A stretch of DNA of 62,500 bases from Anaeromyces robustus (Eukaryota; Neocallimastigomycota; Neocallimastigomycetes; Neocallimastigales; Neocallimastigaceae), in assembly GCA_002104895.1 (NCBI GenBank), contig MCFG01000016.1:102501-165000 (forward strand), written 5' to 3'. This document shows, one piece after another, positions 11,782 to 23,711 of this stretch. Each line of letters opens with the position of its first letter. The first letter of the stretch is position 1. Under the pieces are notes generated by a model that worked only from the letters and a program-made list of their open reading frames with translations, was not told the origin of the DNA and searched no databases. Position numbers and translations under genes: made by a program.

Positions 11782-13093
11782 AACTACAACTACAACTACA
11801 ACTACAACCACTACTAAGCCAACTACAACTAAAAAGGTAACTACCACTAAAGTTAAAATTACCACTAAAGCTAAAACTACTACTAAAGCCAAAACTACTA
11901 CAAAAGCCAAAACTACTACTAAAGCCAAAACTACTACTAAAGCCAAAACTACTACTAAAGCCAAAACTACTACAAAAGCCAAAACTACTTCTAAAGCTAA
12001 AACTACTAAAGCCAAAACTACTACAAAAGCTAAAACTACTAAAGCTAAAACTACTAAAGCCAAAACTACTACAAAAGCTAAAACTACTAAAGCCAAAACT
12101 ACTACTAAAACTAAAACTACTACTAAAGTCACTACTATATCAAAATCAGTTACAACAACTACTACTACAACAACAACAACAACAACAACTACAACTACAA
12201 CTACAACAACTACAACTACAACTACAACTTCAACACCAAATCCAACACCTGTTTGTAAAAATGAAATATTTGGTATAGCCTCCAAATTTAATGTATTTGT
12301 ATTTGGTGATTTTACCGGATATAGTTCTGATGTTCAAGGTAGATTAGCCGCTAAAGGAGATGTTAATATTAGTGGAGGATATCAAAATGGAGCCTTTGTA
12401 TTTAATCCCATTATTCATCAAAAATCCTCAAATTATAAATGTACTGATAGTATTATGAAAGAAGAAGAAATGAAATATACCATTATTGGACAATCGATTT
12501 ATTATAGAGATGGAGGAGAAATTACGAATGGAGGAGTAGCCTATCAAAATAATCTTCAAATTCCACAATATATGATAGAAAGTATTAAAAATCATGAATG
12601 TACCTATGATAAAAAAACCATTATTAATTTTGATAAAGAAAAAGAAATGATCGTTAATTTATCCAAAAATTTAGGAAATAGAAAAGATTCAGGAAATATT
12701 AAGAAACAATGGGGTAAACTTACCTTAGATTTAACTCCTCAACAAAAATTATATATCGTTAATGTAGAACATTTTAGTCAATTTAATGATATTAGAATTA
12801 ATGAAAATGGAGTTAAAGTTGAAGAAGTTACCATCATATTTAATATTCAAGATCAATTTATTACTTTTACGAATTATGATATATCCCATTTAAATAAATT
12901 TGCTTCCAGAATACTTTGGAATGCACCAAATGCTCAAACAGTTAATATACAAAATTTTAGAATTCAAGGATCATTAATGGCCCCAAATGCAAATATTGAA
13001 GGATATAATGGTAATATTCAAGGACAAATTATAGGAAAAACCTTTAAAGGAAATCTTCAAATGGATTGGGTTCCATTTGGTGGATGTATTTAA
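11069..13093 (+). CDS. Secreted choice-of-anchor A domain protein on a Thr/Lys-rich stalk
   Basis: This is an intact 674-residue frame from ATG 11069 to TAA. Residues 1-20 are a signal peptide (FFYILIIFLIITFISA). An acidic region follows, with Gly/Ala/Glu repeats and three near-copies of a 13-residue EIINSSxIEKDD unit. Residues about 180-390 are a Thr stalk: TTTTTKPTTT blocks, about 15 KAKTTT-type units and pure Thr runs. Residues about 393-674 form a compact domain with GIASKFNVFVFGDF, VQGRLAAKGDVNISGG, ILWNAPNAQTVNI, GSLMAPNANIEGYNGNIQGQ and a terminal GC. These are hallmarks of the choice-of-anchor A (collagen-binding-like, adhesin) domain known mostly from bacterial surface proteins. The stalk is likely to be heavily O-glycosylated. 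I infer a wall-associated or secreted adhesin, with the domain probably of bacterial origin. No membrane anchor follows the domain. It is one of only two plus-strand genes here. Confidence 0.85.
11842..12130 (+). repeat. Coding minisatellite, 15/18-bp unit (KAKTTT / KAKTT)
   Basis: Inside the stalk of the 11069 gene the unit AAAGCCAAAACTACTACT repeats about 15 times, with GCC/GCT and ACT/ACA variants. Some units lack one Thr codon (15 bp). The flanking runs are almost pure ACT/ACA codons. Length variation between strains would be expected. Confidence 0.85.
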
Positions 13094-14162
13094 AAAAAAA
13101 AAGAGAAAAAAGGAGAAAAAAAAAGAGTGAGAAAACAAAAAAAAAAACAAAAAACAAAAAACAAACAAACTAGAAAAACAAAAAGATTATTTTAAATAAT
13201 CTTTTATTTTATTAAATTGAGGTTAAAAAACAAAAAGGGAAAAAAAAAAGAAGAAAAAAAAAAAAAAAGAAGAAGAAAAAAAAGATTCTTTGATTCTTTC
13301 TATCTATATATATATATTTTTTATATTAATTATTTACTTTAACCAAATGATATTTTTTAATTATATTATTATTATTATAACTCTTTTTTTTTTAATTTTT
13401 TATAATATATATATATATTAATTATTTTACTAATCCAATGAAATTTTTTAATTCTATTATTATAATTTATTAATATTTTTATTCTTATTATTATAACTCT
13501 TTTTTTTATTAAAAAAAATTTTTTTTATTATAATGACTTGATAATATTATTAATTACTTTATAATTTATATAAAATATCTTAAATATTTATATATATATA
13601 TATTATTCTTTATATCTATATTAGATTTTATATCTTATTAATATCTTATTAAATTTTTTTATCTATTCATATAATACAGTTTTATAATTTGTATGTAAAA
13701 AAAAAAAAAAAAAGAAGTTCATTAATTTTATACAATTGTTTTATTTTTATGAATTAATTATAATTAATATTAATAATATAATATAATTATATGTAATATA
13801 ATATATTCTGTATTTTAAATTCTATAATTCTATATACAAAAATTATTATTTTTATGTCATAAAATAATAATAAATAATAATAAATATTAAATAAAAACGA
13901 TTATTATTAAACAAGAAATAATAATATATAATTTTTTTTTATATTTTTATTATAAAAAATAATGAATTTAATAATAAATATATTAAATATTAAAATAAAA
14001 GTACATTTTATATCTATGTTTTTTTTTCTAATTATTTTTATAAAACAATGACAACATCCTTATTTTTTTTTTTTATCTTTTGTATTTTGCTAATGATTAA
14101 TATATGTTAATTATATATAAAAAATAAATATTTTCTATACTTTTTTATTATTATTCAAGATT

Positions 14163-14196
<34 letters not shown>

Positions 14197-14659
14197 GAAT
14201 AGAATAATTATTTATAATTTCATTATAATTAATGTAACTTAAATAAATTTATTTTTACATATAGTTATTTTATTATGCCTTCATTCTTTTTGATATAGAT
14301 AAAAAATTAAATGATATTATATTTCTTTTTCATTATAGATTAATAGGACATAATTATTTTATTATCAAAATATGATAGCAATAAAAAAAAAGTTTTTAAA
14401 CCAATATATATATACATATATATAATTTTATAAAAAAAATAAATAATTAAAATAATATAATAAAAAAAAAAAAAAACAAAAAGGAAAAAGGAAAAAACTA
14501 AAAGGAAAAAAGGAAAAAAGGAAAAAAAATAATAATAATATAATGATTCATAAAATGAAACACAATAATATAAAAACAAAATAAAATTAATAAAAGAGTA
14601 ATAAATAATAATAATTATAATTATAATAATTTCAGTAAAAAATATAACATAATAAAAAA

Positions 14660-14945
14660 ATAAAATTAAATAAATAATAATACTAATAAAATAGCTAAAA
14701 AAAAATATAAAATAAAAAATAAAAAAAAAATTATATATAAAAAAAAAAAAAAAAATAAAAATAAAAATAAAAATAAAATATTTTTTTTTATAGGATATGA
14801 AATATTCTTAAATTTTTAATATTTTATTGTTATATATATATAATATATAATATTAAAATAAAACTTTTTTTTTTTTTATCTATTTTTTTATATTATTTAT
14901 TATTTATTGTTTTTTTTTTTTCCTTTTCCTTTTCTTTTTCTTTTC
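14660..14945 (+). repeat. Left arm of a large imperfect inverted repeat
   Basis: Reading outward to inward: ATAAAATTAAATAAATAATA, then ACTAATAAAATAGCT, an A-rich stretch, AATATTCTTAAATTTTTAAT, TTTATTGTTATATATAT, and a pyrimidine stretch with CCTTTTCCTTTTC. The right arm carries the reverse complement of these blocks in the mirrored order. Confidence 0.75.
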
Positions 14946-15164
14946 TTATTTTTTTCTTTTACCTTTCTTAAAAATTGTTTCACAAAATATATCTATTAAA
15001 AATAATGATAATAAGAATATCAATATCAATTAATGATATTACAAAAACCATTATATATAATATATAATAATATAATATATATACATTATTTAATGAATTT
15101 ATTATATATTTATTTTATTTTAATAAATTCTTATAAATTTTAACTAATATATATAATAAATAAA

Positions 15165-15195
<31 letters not shown>

Positions 15196-15631
15196 GAAAA
15201 GTATGTTCATATTATTTGCTTAATTCTAGATTATAGTAATAACAAATTAAATAGATAGACTTTAAAAATTATATATAATACATATATATATTGAATATTT
15301 TTTTAATATTGAATATTTTTTTATTTTTAACCATTTATTATTATTATTAACAGTATTAATAAATATTATTCATCATTAAAACATTTTAAAAATTAATATT
15401 AATAAAAAGTCGTATAGTATTGTAGTGTAATATAGTATATATATATATATATATTTATTTTTTTATCATCATAATTTATTATTAATACTTAATTATACCT
15501 AAAAACTTCTACATTTAAAAAAAAAATATATATATATATATTTTAAAATTATAATTTAGAAATATAAAAAATATAAAAAAAAGTAGAGAGTAATAAAATA
15601 ATAAAAGAAAAAAAGAAAAAAAAGAAAAAAG

Positions 15632-15858
15632 ATGAAAAGAAAAGGAAAAGGAAAAAAAAAAAAAAAAAACAATAAATAATATAAAAATTAATAAAAAAAA
15701 AAAGTTTTAATTAATATATATAACAATAAAATTAAAAATTTAAGAATATTTTATTTTTATTTTTATTTTTTTTTTATTTATATAATTTTTTTTTTTTATT
15801 TTTTTATTTTATATTTTTTTAGCTATTTTATTAGTATTATTATTTATTTAATTTTATT
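15632..15858 (-). repeat. Right arm of the large imperfect inverted repeat
   Basis: Contains GAAAAGGAAAAGG, ATATATATAACAATAAAATT, AAAAATTTAAGAATATTTTA, a T-rich stretch and AGCTATTTTATTAGTATTAT. These are the mirror of the arm at 14660-14945. The arms differ by small indels, mostly in homopolymers, and enclose a unique spacer of about 690 bp with no reading frame. Confidence 0.75.
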
Positions 15859-15958
15859 TTTTTTTTCTTCTTTATATTATATTAATTTTTTTTTTTTTAA
15901 CTTAGGTAAATATATATCAAGAATTTATGTATTATTTATTTATTTATTTATTTATGCT

Positions 15959-15992
<34 letters not shown>

Positions 15993-16469
15993 CTTTTAAG
16001 AAACTATTATTAAAAAAAAAAAAAAAATATTGTAATTGGTGAATAATTATTAATATTTTTTTGATAAATAAAAAAAAAAAAAAAAAAAGTTATGTATATT
16101 ATTTGCAAAATATTAAATATTATAATTAAATTTATTAATAATATATTATTATAATTAATATTTATAATGTTTTAGAATTCTGGGGTTATTAATATATATT
16201 TTTTTTTTCTTTTTTTTTTTTTTTTTTTTTTTCTTTTTTTTTCTTTTTTCTTTTTTTCTTTATATATATATAAAAAATTAATTATAATTTAATAAAATAA
16301 AAAATTATAGTGTCATTATATATATTATATTTATTTATGAATATTAATTATTTATAAACTGAAATAATCTTTATTTTTCTGTTTTAAAGTTTATTATGAA
16401 AAGAAAAATGTTGTATTAAATATAAAAAAAAAAAAATAATTTTTTTTATTATTTTAACCCTATTATAAA

Positions 16470-16504
<35 letters not shown>

Positions 16505-16730
16505 TTTCGACTTAAATATATTTAATATATTATTGGTTTTCTTGTTTCTTTAATTTTTTTTTCTTTTTCTTTTTCTTTTTCTCTTTTTAGTATTTTCAAA
16601 TATCTGTTTTTTCTTTCTTCTTCTTCTTCTTCTTTACTTTACTTTACTTTACTTATATGTCCAAAAAAAAAAAAAAAAGAAGAAAAAAAAAAAATAAAAA
16701 AAAAAAAAAAGAAATAAATAATTAAATAAA

Positions 16731-18101
16731 TTATTGAGATACAGTGCTTGGAGTTGGTATAGATATTTCACGAGCTGAACTTTCAGGGAAATGATTTAAG
16801 GATTGACTATAAAATACACGCATAGAATCATACATTGATTGAAGATAATTTGGCATATCAGCTTTACGTTTAGTTTCTAATAATTCAACTTTTTGAATAA
16901 CTTGTTCAGATAATAAATCATATCTTGCTTTTTTTGATTTATAAGTTTGTTCATGTTCTTTTAATAATAGTGAAAGACGTCTTTGTTCTTGACTTCCAGC
17001 AACTTCATCTCCTATTCTTTCTTTAGTTTGAGCTATAATTTGATTAATAGTATCTAATTCAGTACGAACATTATTATATTTATTAACAGATTCTTCAGCA
17101 TCACCAATAGCTTTATCTAAGAAAGTTTTTAACCAATCGTGAAAGTTTTCTAAAGCTGGTAAATATAAACATTCAATATCTTTAGAATTTGATCCTAATG
17201 AGTCACCAATAATTGATAATTTCTTTTTTAAATCAGTATCATCTATTTTTTTTTTTTTTTTTTTAAGAAAAAAAAAAGTTTATACAATAATATAATATAT
17301 TATTATTATTGAAAATAGATAATATAAAAAAAAAAGGTAAAAAAATTAATAAATATATTTAAGTAAATTTATATAATTTTATAGGAAATATAAATAAATA
17401 AATAAATAAATAAATAAATATTTAAATATTCTATTAAAAATATTGATATCAATATATATCTATTATCATTTAGCCAATGTTTGTTATTTTAATTTTGATT
17501 TTTCATCTTATTAAAATAAGATAATCTAATTACTATTACTGTTATTATTATTACTATTTCATATTTAATATATTTATTTTTTTTTATATTTTTAATTATT
17601 ATTTTTTAATGATTATTTTTTTTATTATTTAATTCTTTATTTATTTCATTATTTTATTTTTTTTTTTTTAATTTTTTGAATAATAAAATGTGGTATAAAC
17701 ATATAATATATTCTATTTCATAATAAAATATTTACTTATTTATTTATTTTTTTATATAAAATTCTTTAATTTATTTTTTTATTTATTTTTTTATATATAT
17801 AAAAAATTTTTTTTTTTTTTTTTACTTTACCTCTCTTTATTTTTGCTTCCTTTGAAATTATAGAAAATTGTTGTTGAGCAGCCATAGTAATTCTCATACC
17901 ATTAATCATTTTTTTAACACTATCTTCAGATTGTTTAATATATCTTTTTAAAGAAGCAAGCTGTGATATAGCTTCTTCAACTTTTGGGTCAACAGTTTTT
18001 ACTGGTTGGAAAAAACCAAATTGAGCATTAACTTGTTCTTTAAAAGCTTGATTAAAAACGGCTAAACGAAAGCCAAAACTAGAACGATGAGATTCAACCA
18101 T
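16731..18101 (-). CDS. BAR-domain protein (two exons: 18101-17831 and 17242-16731)
   Basis: Exon 1 runs from the ATG at 18101 to 17831 and ends GAGAG before a GTAAAG donor. Exon 2 starts at 17242 after a TAG acceptor that follows a poly-pyrimidine tract. The join is in frame (KIKR-D-DTDLKKK) and gives 260 residues ending in TVSQ. The protein is largely helical with charged heptads. Examples are VEEAISQLASLKRYIKQSE in exon 1, and LPALENFHDWLKTFLDKAI, RYDLLSEQVIQKVELLETKR and NYLQSMYDSMRVFYSQSLNHF in exon 2. This is the profile of a BAR (Bin-amphiphysin-Rvs) dimer that binds curved membranes, and 260 residues fits a protein consisting of little more than the domain. The role would be in endocytosis or membrane traffic. 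The family is inferred from pattern; the exon structure is well supported. Confidence 0.8.
17243..17830 (-). other. 588-bp intron of the BAR-domain gene
   Basis: GT-AG intron on the minus strand: donor GTAAAG at 17830, acceptor AG at 17243-17244 after a run of A/T. The contents are A/T-only with an AAAT array (about 17393-17420). The frame fails without splicing: exon 1 reads through into poly-Lys and then a stop. Confidence 0.8.
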
Positions 18102-20239
18102 TTTTCTTTTTTATATTAATATATTAAAGTGAAAAAAAAAAAAAAAAATTTAAAATAATAGTTTTTGTTATAAATAAATAATACTTTTATATTGAGTTTT
18201 GTTTGTTTGTTTGTTTATTTGTTGACTGCTTTATATTATATTTTTATTATAAATATTTTTTTTTTTATTTTTTATTTTTTTTTTTATATATTTTATTTAT
18301 TATTTATTTGTATCTTTGAATTTTCGCTCTTTTTTTTTTTTTTTATTATTATGATGATTTTGTTTTTCCTTAATATAAAAATAAAACTAAAAAATCTTTA
18401 TATATATGTATTTTTTTTTATTTGATTCCGTTTTTTTATTTTATATGAATATATATTATTAAGTTAAAAACTTTATTTAATGATTTGGTATTATACACTC
18501 TTTTTTTTCTATTATATAAATATTTTTTTATTTATATAAATATATATATATATATATAAATAAATAAAAATAAATTAATATAGGTTAGTAAAAAAATATT
18601 TAATATCGAAAAATTAAATTGTAAATAAACATAAATAAAAAAAAAAAAATAATAGTAATAATAATTAAAATAGATGATATCTAATATATCAAATAATTTT
18701 TATTATTTAATTTTTTTTTTTTTTTATATATATATAAAATGATGTATAAATTAGATTATATATAATTAAAATCTATAATAATATTAATAATATATAATTA
18801 ATTACTATATTGAAGTATTTTATCAAAAACTAGTTTATCGTTGTTACAATGTATAGTTTATAATAATATAAAATAATGTATAATTGTAAAAAAAAAAAAA
18901 AAAAAAAAAAATGAAATAAAATAATATTAATCTATAGCTTTTATTTTAAGTATACTTTTTATTTTTTTTTTAAAAAAAAAAAGAAGAGAAAAAAAATTTT
19001 TTTTTGTATATATAAATATAAATATATAAATATTATCTTGTGTTTTTGTGTTTTTTTAAATAATAATAAATAATAATAAATAATAAATAATATTAAAAAA
19101 TATTAATATTATTTAAATATTTATATTAAAAAAAATTTTTTTTTATCATATCAATGTCATAAGATATTTTTTATATTTTTTGAATTTTTAATAAAAAAAA
19201 AAATTTTTTTTTTGATATTTAAACTGAAGTAAAAAAAAATTATTATAAAGAATAAAATATAATAAAAAAACTATTCTATTTTCTTCTCTTTTCTCTCTCT
19301 CTTTTTTTATTTTTATATAATATTATATTTATATATATTATATATATTTCGTTATTATTTTATATATAAAAAAATTATAATAATATTTATAAATATCTAA
19401 TATTTTACGTGTGTATGTGTATGTGAAAAAAATAAAAATAAAAATAAAAATATTTCATGATAAAAAGATATATCTATTATTTATAACTATAAAAAAGAAA
19501 AAAGATAAAAAAAAAAAAAAAAGAATTATTTTTAATACCTTACAATTTGTTAAGAACTTGAAATTAATATATATATGTGTGTGTGTGAAGTTTATTTTAT
19601 ACAAAAAGTTTTTTATGTTTTTTTGTTTTTGTTTTGTTTTTGTTTTTTTTTTTTTTGTTTTTTAAAGAAAATTAAATACTTAAATAAATAAATAAATGAT
19701 TTATATATTTAAAAAGAAAATATATTTCTAGAGAAAACAAGAATCTATTAAATTTTGTTCAAAAAAAAAAAAAAATGAAATATTATTTTTAAAATAATTA
19801 AATATATGTTTGTATTTTTATTTGTATTTTCTATATATATATTATTTATATTTTTCTTCTAACTACTCTTTTTTATTATTACTAAATTATTTGTATATAA
19901 TAAAAAAAAAAGTCTTTTTTTTTTTTTCTTTATAGATTTTATTTCTACAATGTAAAAAAGTTAAAACAAAAGAGAATAAAGAAAATTTTTATTTTATTAT
20001 TTTTTATTATTTTATTTTTACTGCTGCTGTATTTTTTTATATTTTTGTTTATTTTTTATTGGTTTTTTTTTTTTTATTTTTTTATTTTAAAATATAAAAA
20101 AAATCTAAAAATAATTAATTTATAGGTGAATAATATATTACACAATATATTCATAATATATTGAATTTAAGTTTATTAGAGATGAATATAAAAAACAAAT
20201 TATTAATTAAAAAATAATAAATTTAAAAAAAAGATTTTC

Positions 20240-20390
20240 AATAACAATAATTAATAAATAAATAATTAATTAATTAAATAAATAATTAATTAATTAAGTA
20301 GATAAATAATTAATTAATTAAATAAATAATTAATTAATTAAGTAGATAAATAATTAATTAATTAATAAATAAATAAATAAATAAATAATA
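20240..20390. repeat. Compound AATT/AAAT array, 44-bp higher-order unit
   Basis: A unit of AATTAATTAATTAAATAAAT followed by AATTAATTAATTAAGTAGAT and AA repeats about 2.5 times and runs into an AAAT array. The G-containing AAGTAGAT marks the higher-order period. Confidence 0.75.
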
Positions 20391-20663
20391 AATAAAAAAA
20401 ATCAATTAATAAATAGTTAATTAATTAATAATTTAAAAATCGATGTCATCATAAAAAAAGAAATCGATCAGTGTGTATTAAATGTACTCTTTTTTTTATA
20501 ACAATAACTAAATAACTAAATAACTAAATAACTAAAGATTATTATATAATAAAAAATAAAAAATAAAAATAAACAAAAATAAAACGCGTTTTTTTTTTTT
20601 CCGTTTTTTTTTCTTTGTGTTAATGTGAAAAAAAAAACATATTTGAAACTTTATGAATCCAAT

Positions 20664-20667
20664 AAAT

Positions 20668-20710
<43 letters not shown>

Positions 20711-20714
20711 TTGT

Positions 20715-20749
<35 letters not shown>

Positions 20750-20755
20750 TTTGTT
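20664..20755. repeat. TTTA microsatellite with TTTG interruptions
   Basis: About 22 TTTA units, interrupted by TTTATTG and ending with TTTG. Confidence 0.85.
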
Positions 20756-21942
20756 TAAATAATTAATTAATTAATTATTTATTTATTAAATCTCGTTATA
20801 TACTATTTTAATTATATAATTTATGCTTTTTGTTTTTTTTCATCTTTATTTTTTAAATATATAAAAAAAACTGATATGTTTATAGGAATATAATTTAATA
20901 TATGAAGTTAAATATAATATAATATATAATTAATATAAATATAATATATTATAATAATAATAATAATTTTTCCTTTAAAAAACAAAAATGAACATCAAAA
21001 AATAAATAATAAATAAATAATTAAATAATGAAAAATAAATAATAAAAAAATATCAATAATTATATTATTTATATAATATATATAATAAGATTATAATAAG
21101 ATTATATAAGGATTCTATTAACTTTTAATTGAAATTTATTGGTTTATATTAATTACAATATATTCATTATATACATTGCATAGACATTTTAATTTATTTT
21201 TTTTCAATAAACCAAAAATTGTAGTTTTTTTTTAAATATAAAAAAAAAAATTAAAAACAAAAAAAACCAACACTTAAACTTAAATAATAATAAATAATAA
21301 ATAATAATAAGAAATAATAGCTAATAATAATAATTATTAATAATAATATTTAATAATAAGAAATATTAATAATTAGTATATAACAATAATAATAATAATA
21401 GTTAATATTTATTATTATTTATTAATAATATTTACTAATTATTAATAATTCTTTAATAATTCTCTTATATTTATTAATATTTAAATATTTTTTTTTAATA
21501 ATAATAATAATTTTTATTCTTTTATTTTTTATTCTTATTTTTAATTTTTAATTTTTAATTTAATTCCAATTTAATTTAATTTTTTTAATTTATTTTTTAA
21601 TTTTTATTAAGGATTATGATTTATTATAAAATTTTAATTTTCATCTCTTTAAATTAAATATTACAATATATTTAAATATACTATTAATATATATTTATTA
21701 TATATTAGAATACATTCAAAATATATTATATCTTCCTTTTTTTTTTAATTTAATAATCTGAAATAAAAAAATAAAAAAAATTTTTTTTTAAACTTTTTTA
21801 TATTTTTAAAAAAAAACCTTCTTGATTTGGAAAGAAAATAAATTGGGAATGAATAAATAAATGAATGAATTAAATAAATAATAAGTTAAATAAATGAATA
21901 ATTAATTATAATTTAAATAAATAATTTATGGATAGATTAAAA

Positions 21943-22000
21943 ATATATTATAATATATTATTTAATATATTATTTAATATATTATTTAATATATTATTAG
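21943..22000. repeat. 14-bp minisatellite TTAATATATTATTT
   Basis: About four tandem copies of TTAATATATTATTT. Confidence 0.75.
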
Positions 22001-22239
22001 ATTGAACTTTTTAAATAAAAAGTAAAAAAAGAAAAAAAAAAAAAAAAGGATTCTACTAGAAAGTTTTTCATGTAACAAAGGAAAATTAAAAAAAAGTAAA
22101 AAACTTTCTAATTTACTATTATTATTATTAGTTATTGGGAAAAAGGAAAAGAAAAAAAAGGGCTTAAAATAACTATTAGAAATATGAAAATGAAAATGAA
22201 AATGAATGAATGAATAAACAATGAAATAATGAATAATAT

Positions 22240-22295
22240 TTATGAATATTAATAATATAATATTAAAAATATTAATTTTTTATTAATATTCATAA
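22240..22295. repeat. 16-bp-arm palindromic hairpin
   Basis: TTATGAATATTAATAA at 22240-22255 is perfectly complementary to TTATTAATATTCATAA at 22280-22295, with a 24-base loop. It lies 43 bp from a second hairpin. Confidence 0.6.
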
Positions 22296-22337
22296 ATTTT
22301 CATTTGAATTTATTTTTTTTATTTTTTCCATTGTTTT

Positions 22338-22376
22338 TAGGCAGTAATAAGAAAATTTTATTGCATTTACTGCCTA
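22338..22376. repeat. GC-containing 10-bp hairpin (TAGGCAGTAA / TTACTGCCTA)
   Basis: TAGGCAGTAA at 22338-22347 pairs perfectly with TTACTGCCTA at 22367-22376 around a 19-base loop. The GGCAG/CTGCC core is the only such GC cluster for several kb, so the pairing is unlikely to be a by-product of A/T composition. It could be terminal inverted repeats of a tiny element, an RNA stem or a protein-binding palindrome. No evidence decides between these. Confidence 0.6.
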
Positions 22377-23040
22377 GAATTATTTTTCAATCATCAGAGT
22401 TACATTTAACTTATTAAAAAAAAATTAAAAAAAAAATGAAGAGAAAAAAAAATTCATTTACTGATTTATTTATTAAATTATTTATTTAAATATTATTTAT
22501 TTATCTATTTAAATATTATTTATATATTTATTTATTTTATTTATTTATTTTATTTATTTTATTTTATTTCTTAGTTTGATGTTCATCATTTTTTTTTCTT
22601 CATTCTTTTATTTTTTTTTCAATCCTGTCTCATCTCATGTCTCCTTGATTTTTTTTATAACAAATAAAAAAGAAATAAAAAATAGATTAAATTTATTTAA
22701 ATATTCATTCAATTATTATATATTCAATCATTTATTTATTTATTTATTAAAATATTCATTCATTGAATTTTTACATATGGCTTATGAAAAAAAAAAAACA
22801 ATTTATTTCATGAGATTTCCAAATAAAGTAAAAAATAATAATAATAATTTAATAAAACTTTAAAATATAATTAATAAATAAATTGAAACTTTAAATTATA
22901 TTATAATATATTATATTATATTGTATTAAATTATATATATAAAATATAAAAAAACTAAAACATCAAATATATAAATAAATAAATAAATAATATTTAAATA
23001 AATAATAATTGGATGAATAAATATATAAATGAATAAATTA

Positions 23041-23069
23041 ATATATATATAATTGAATGAATAAATAAA

Positions 23070-23101
<32 letters not shown>

Positions 23102-23430
23102 TAAATAAATATATAAATGAATGAATAAATAAATATATAAATAAATAATAATAATAATAAATAAATAAATAATAAATAATAAATAAATAAATAATAAATA
23201 ATAAATAAATAAATATATAAATAAATAATAATAATAATAAATAAATAAATAATAAATAATAAATAAATAAATAATAAATAATAAATAAATAAATATATAA
23301 ATAAATAAATGAATGAACGAATAAATATATAAATAAATAATAATAATAATAAATAAATAAATAATAAATAAATAAATAAATAAATATATAAATAAATGAA
23401 TAAATAAATATATAAATAAATAAAATAATA
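23041..23430. repeat. Higher-order AAAT/AAT/ATATAA array
   Basis: Blocks of AAAT units, AAT units and a punctuating AAATATATAAAT recur in a fixed order (AAT x4-5, AAAT x2-3, AAT-AAT, AAAT, then ATATAA). The period is about 80 bp over roughly 390 bp. Confidence 0.75.
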
Positions 23431-23680
23431 AATAAAAGAATTTAAACTTTTTAATATTCTACATTACAATTAGAAAAAAAAAAAAAGAAAAGAGAAAAGG
23501 TTGTAATAATAAAAACTATTGTTTTTTAATTTTTTGTTATTTCCTGTTTATTTATTAATCTGTTATTGTTATTGTTGTTTTCGTTTTCGTTTTCGTTTTA
23601 TTTTTATTTTTATTTTCTATAATTGTTTGTTTATTTTTTATTTTTATATTTATTTTTATTTCATATTTCATATTGTTTTC

Positions 23681-23711
<31 letters not shown>

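Larger units (their letters stand above)
13094..16730. other. 3.6 kb non-coding region
   Basis: A/T-only sequence with long poly-T and poly-A runs. Its main structure is a large imperfect inverted repeat (14660-14945 with 15632-15858). I see no coding signal. It should contain the 3' flanks of the convergent genes at 11069 (+) and 16731 (-). Confidence 0.65.

Noticed and set aside
11542-12285. 247-codon minus-strand frame of Val/Leu repeats
   Set aside because: Antisense shadow of the Thr stalk of the 11069 gene.
20583-20590. ACGCGT (MluI cell-cycle box-like) sites at about 20584 and 40904
   Set aside because: Only two, far from any gene start; chance is sufficient.
22576-22863. 95-codon plus-strand frame (includes HMAYEKKKTIYFMRFPNK)
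   Set aside because: Mostly Phe/Tyr/Ile/Lys from T/A runs; no signal peptide plus domain pattern and no codon-level contrast with the flanks. A tiny gene is possible but not supportable.
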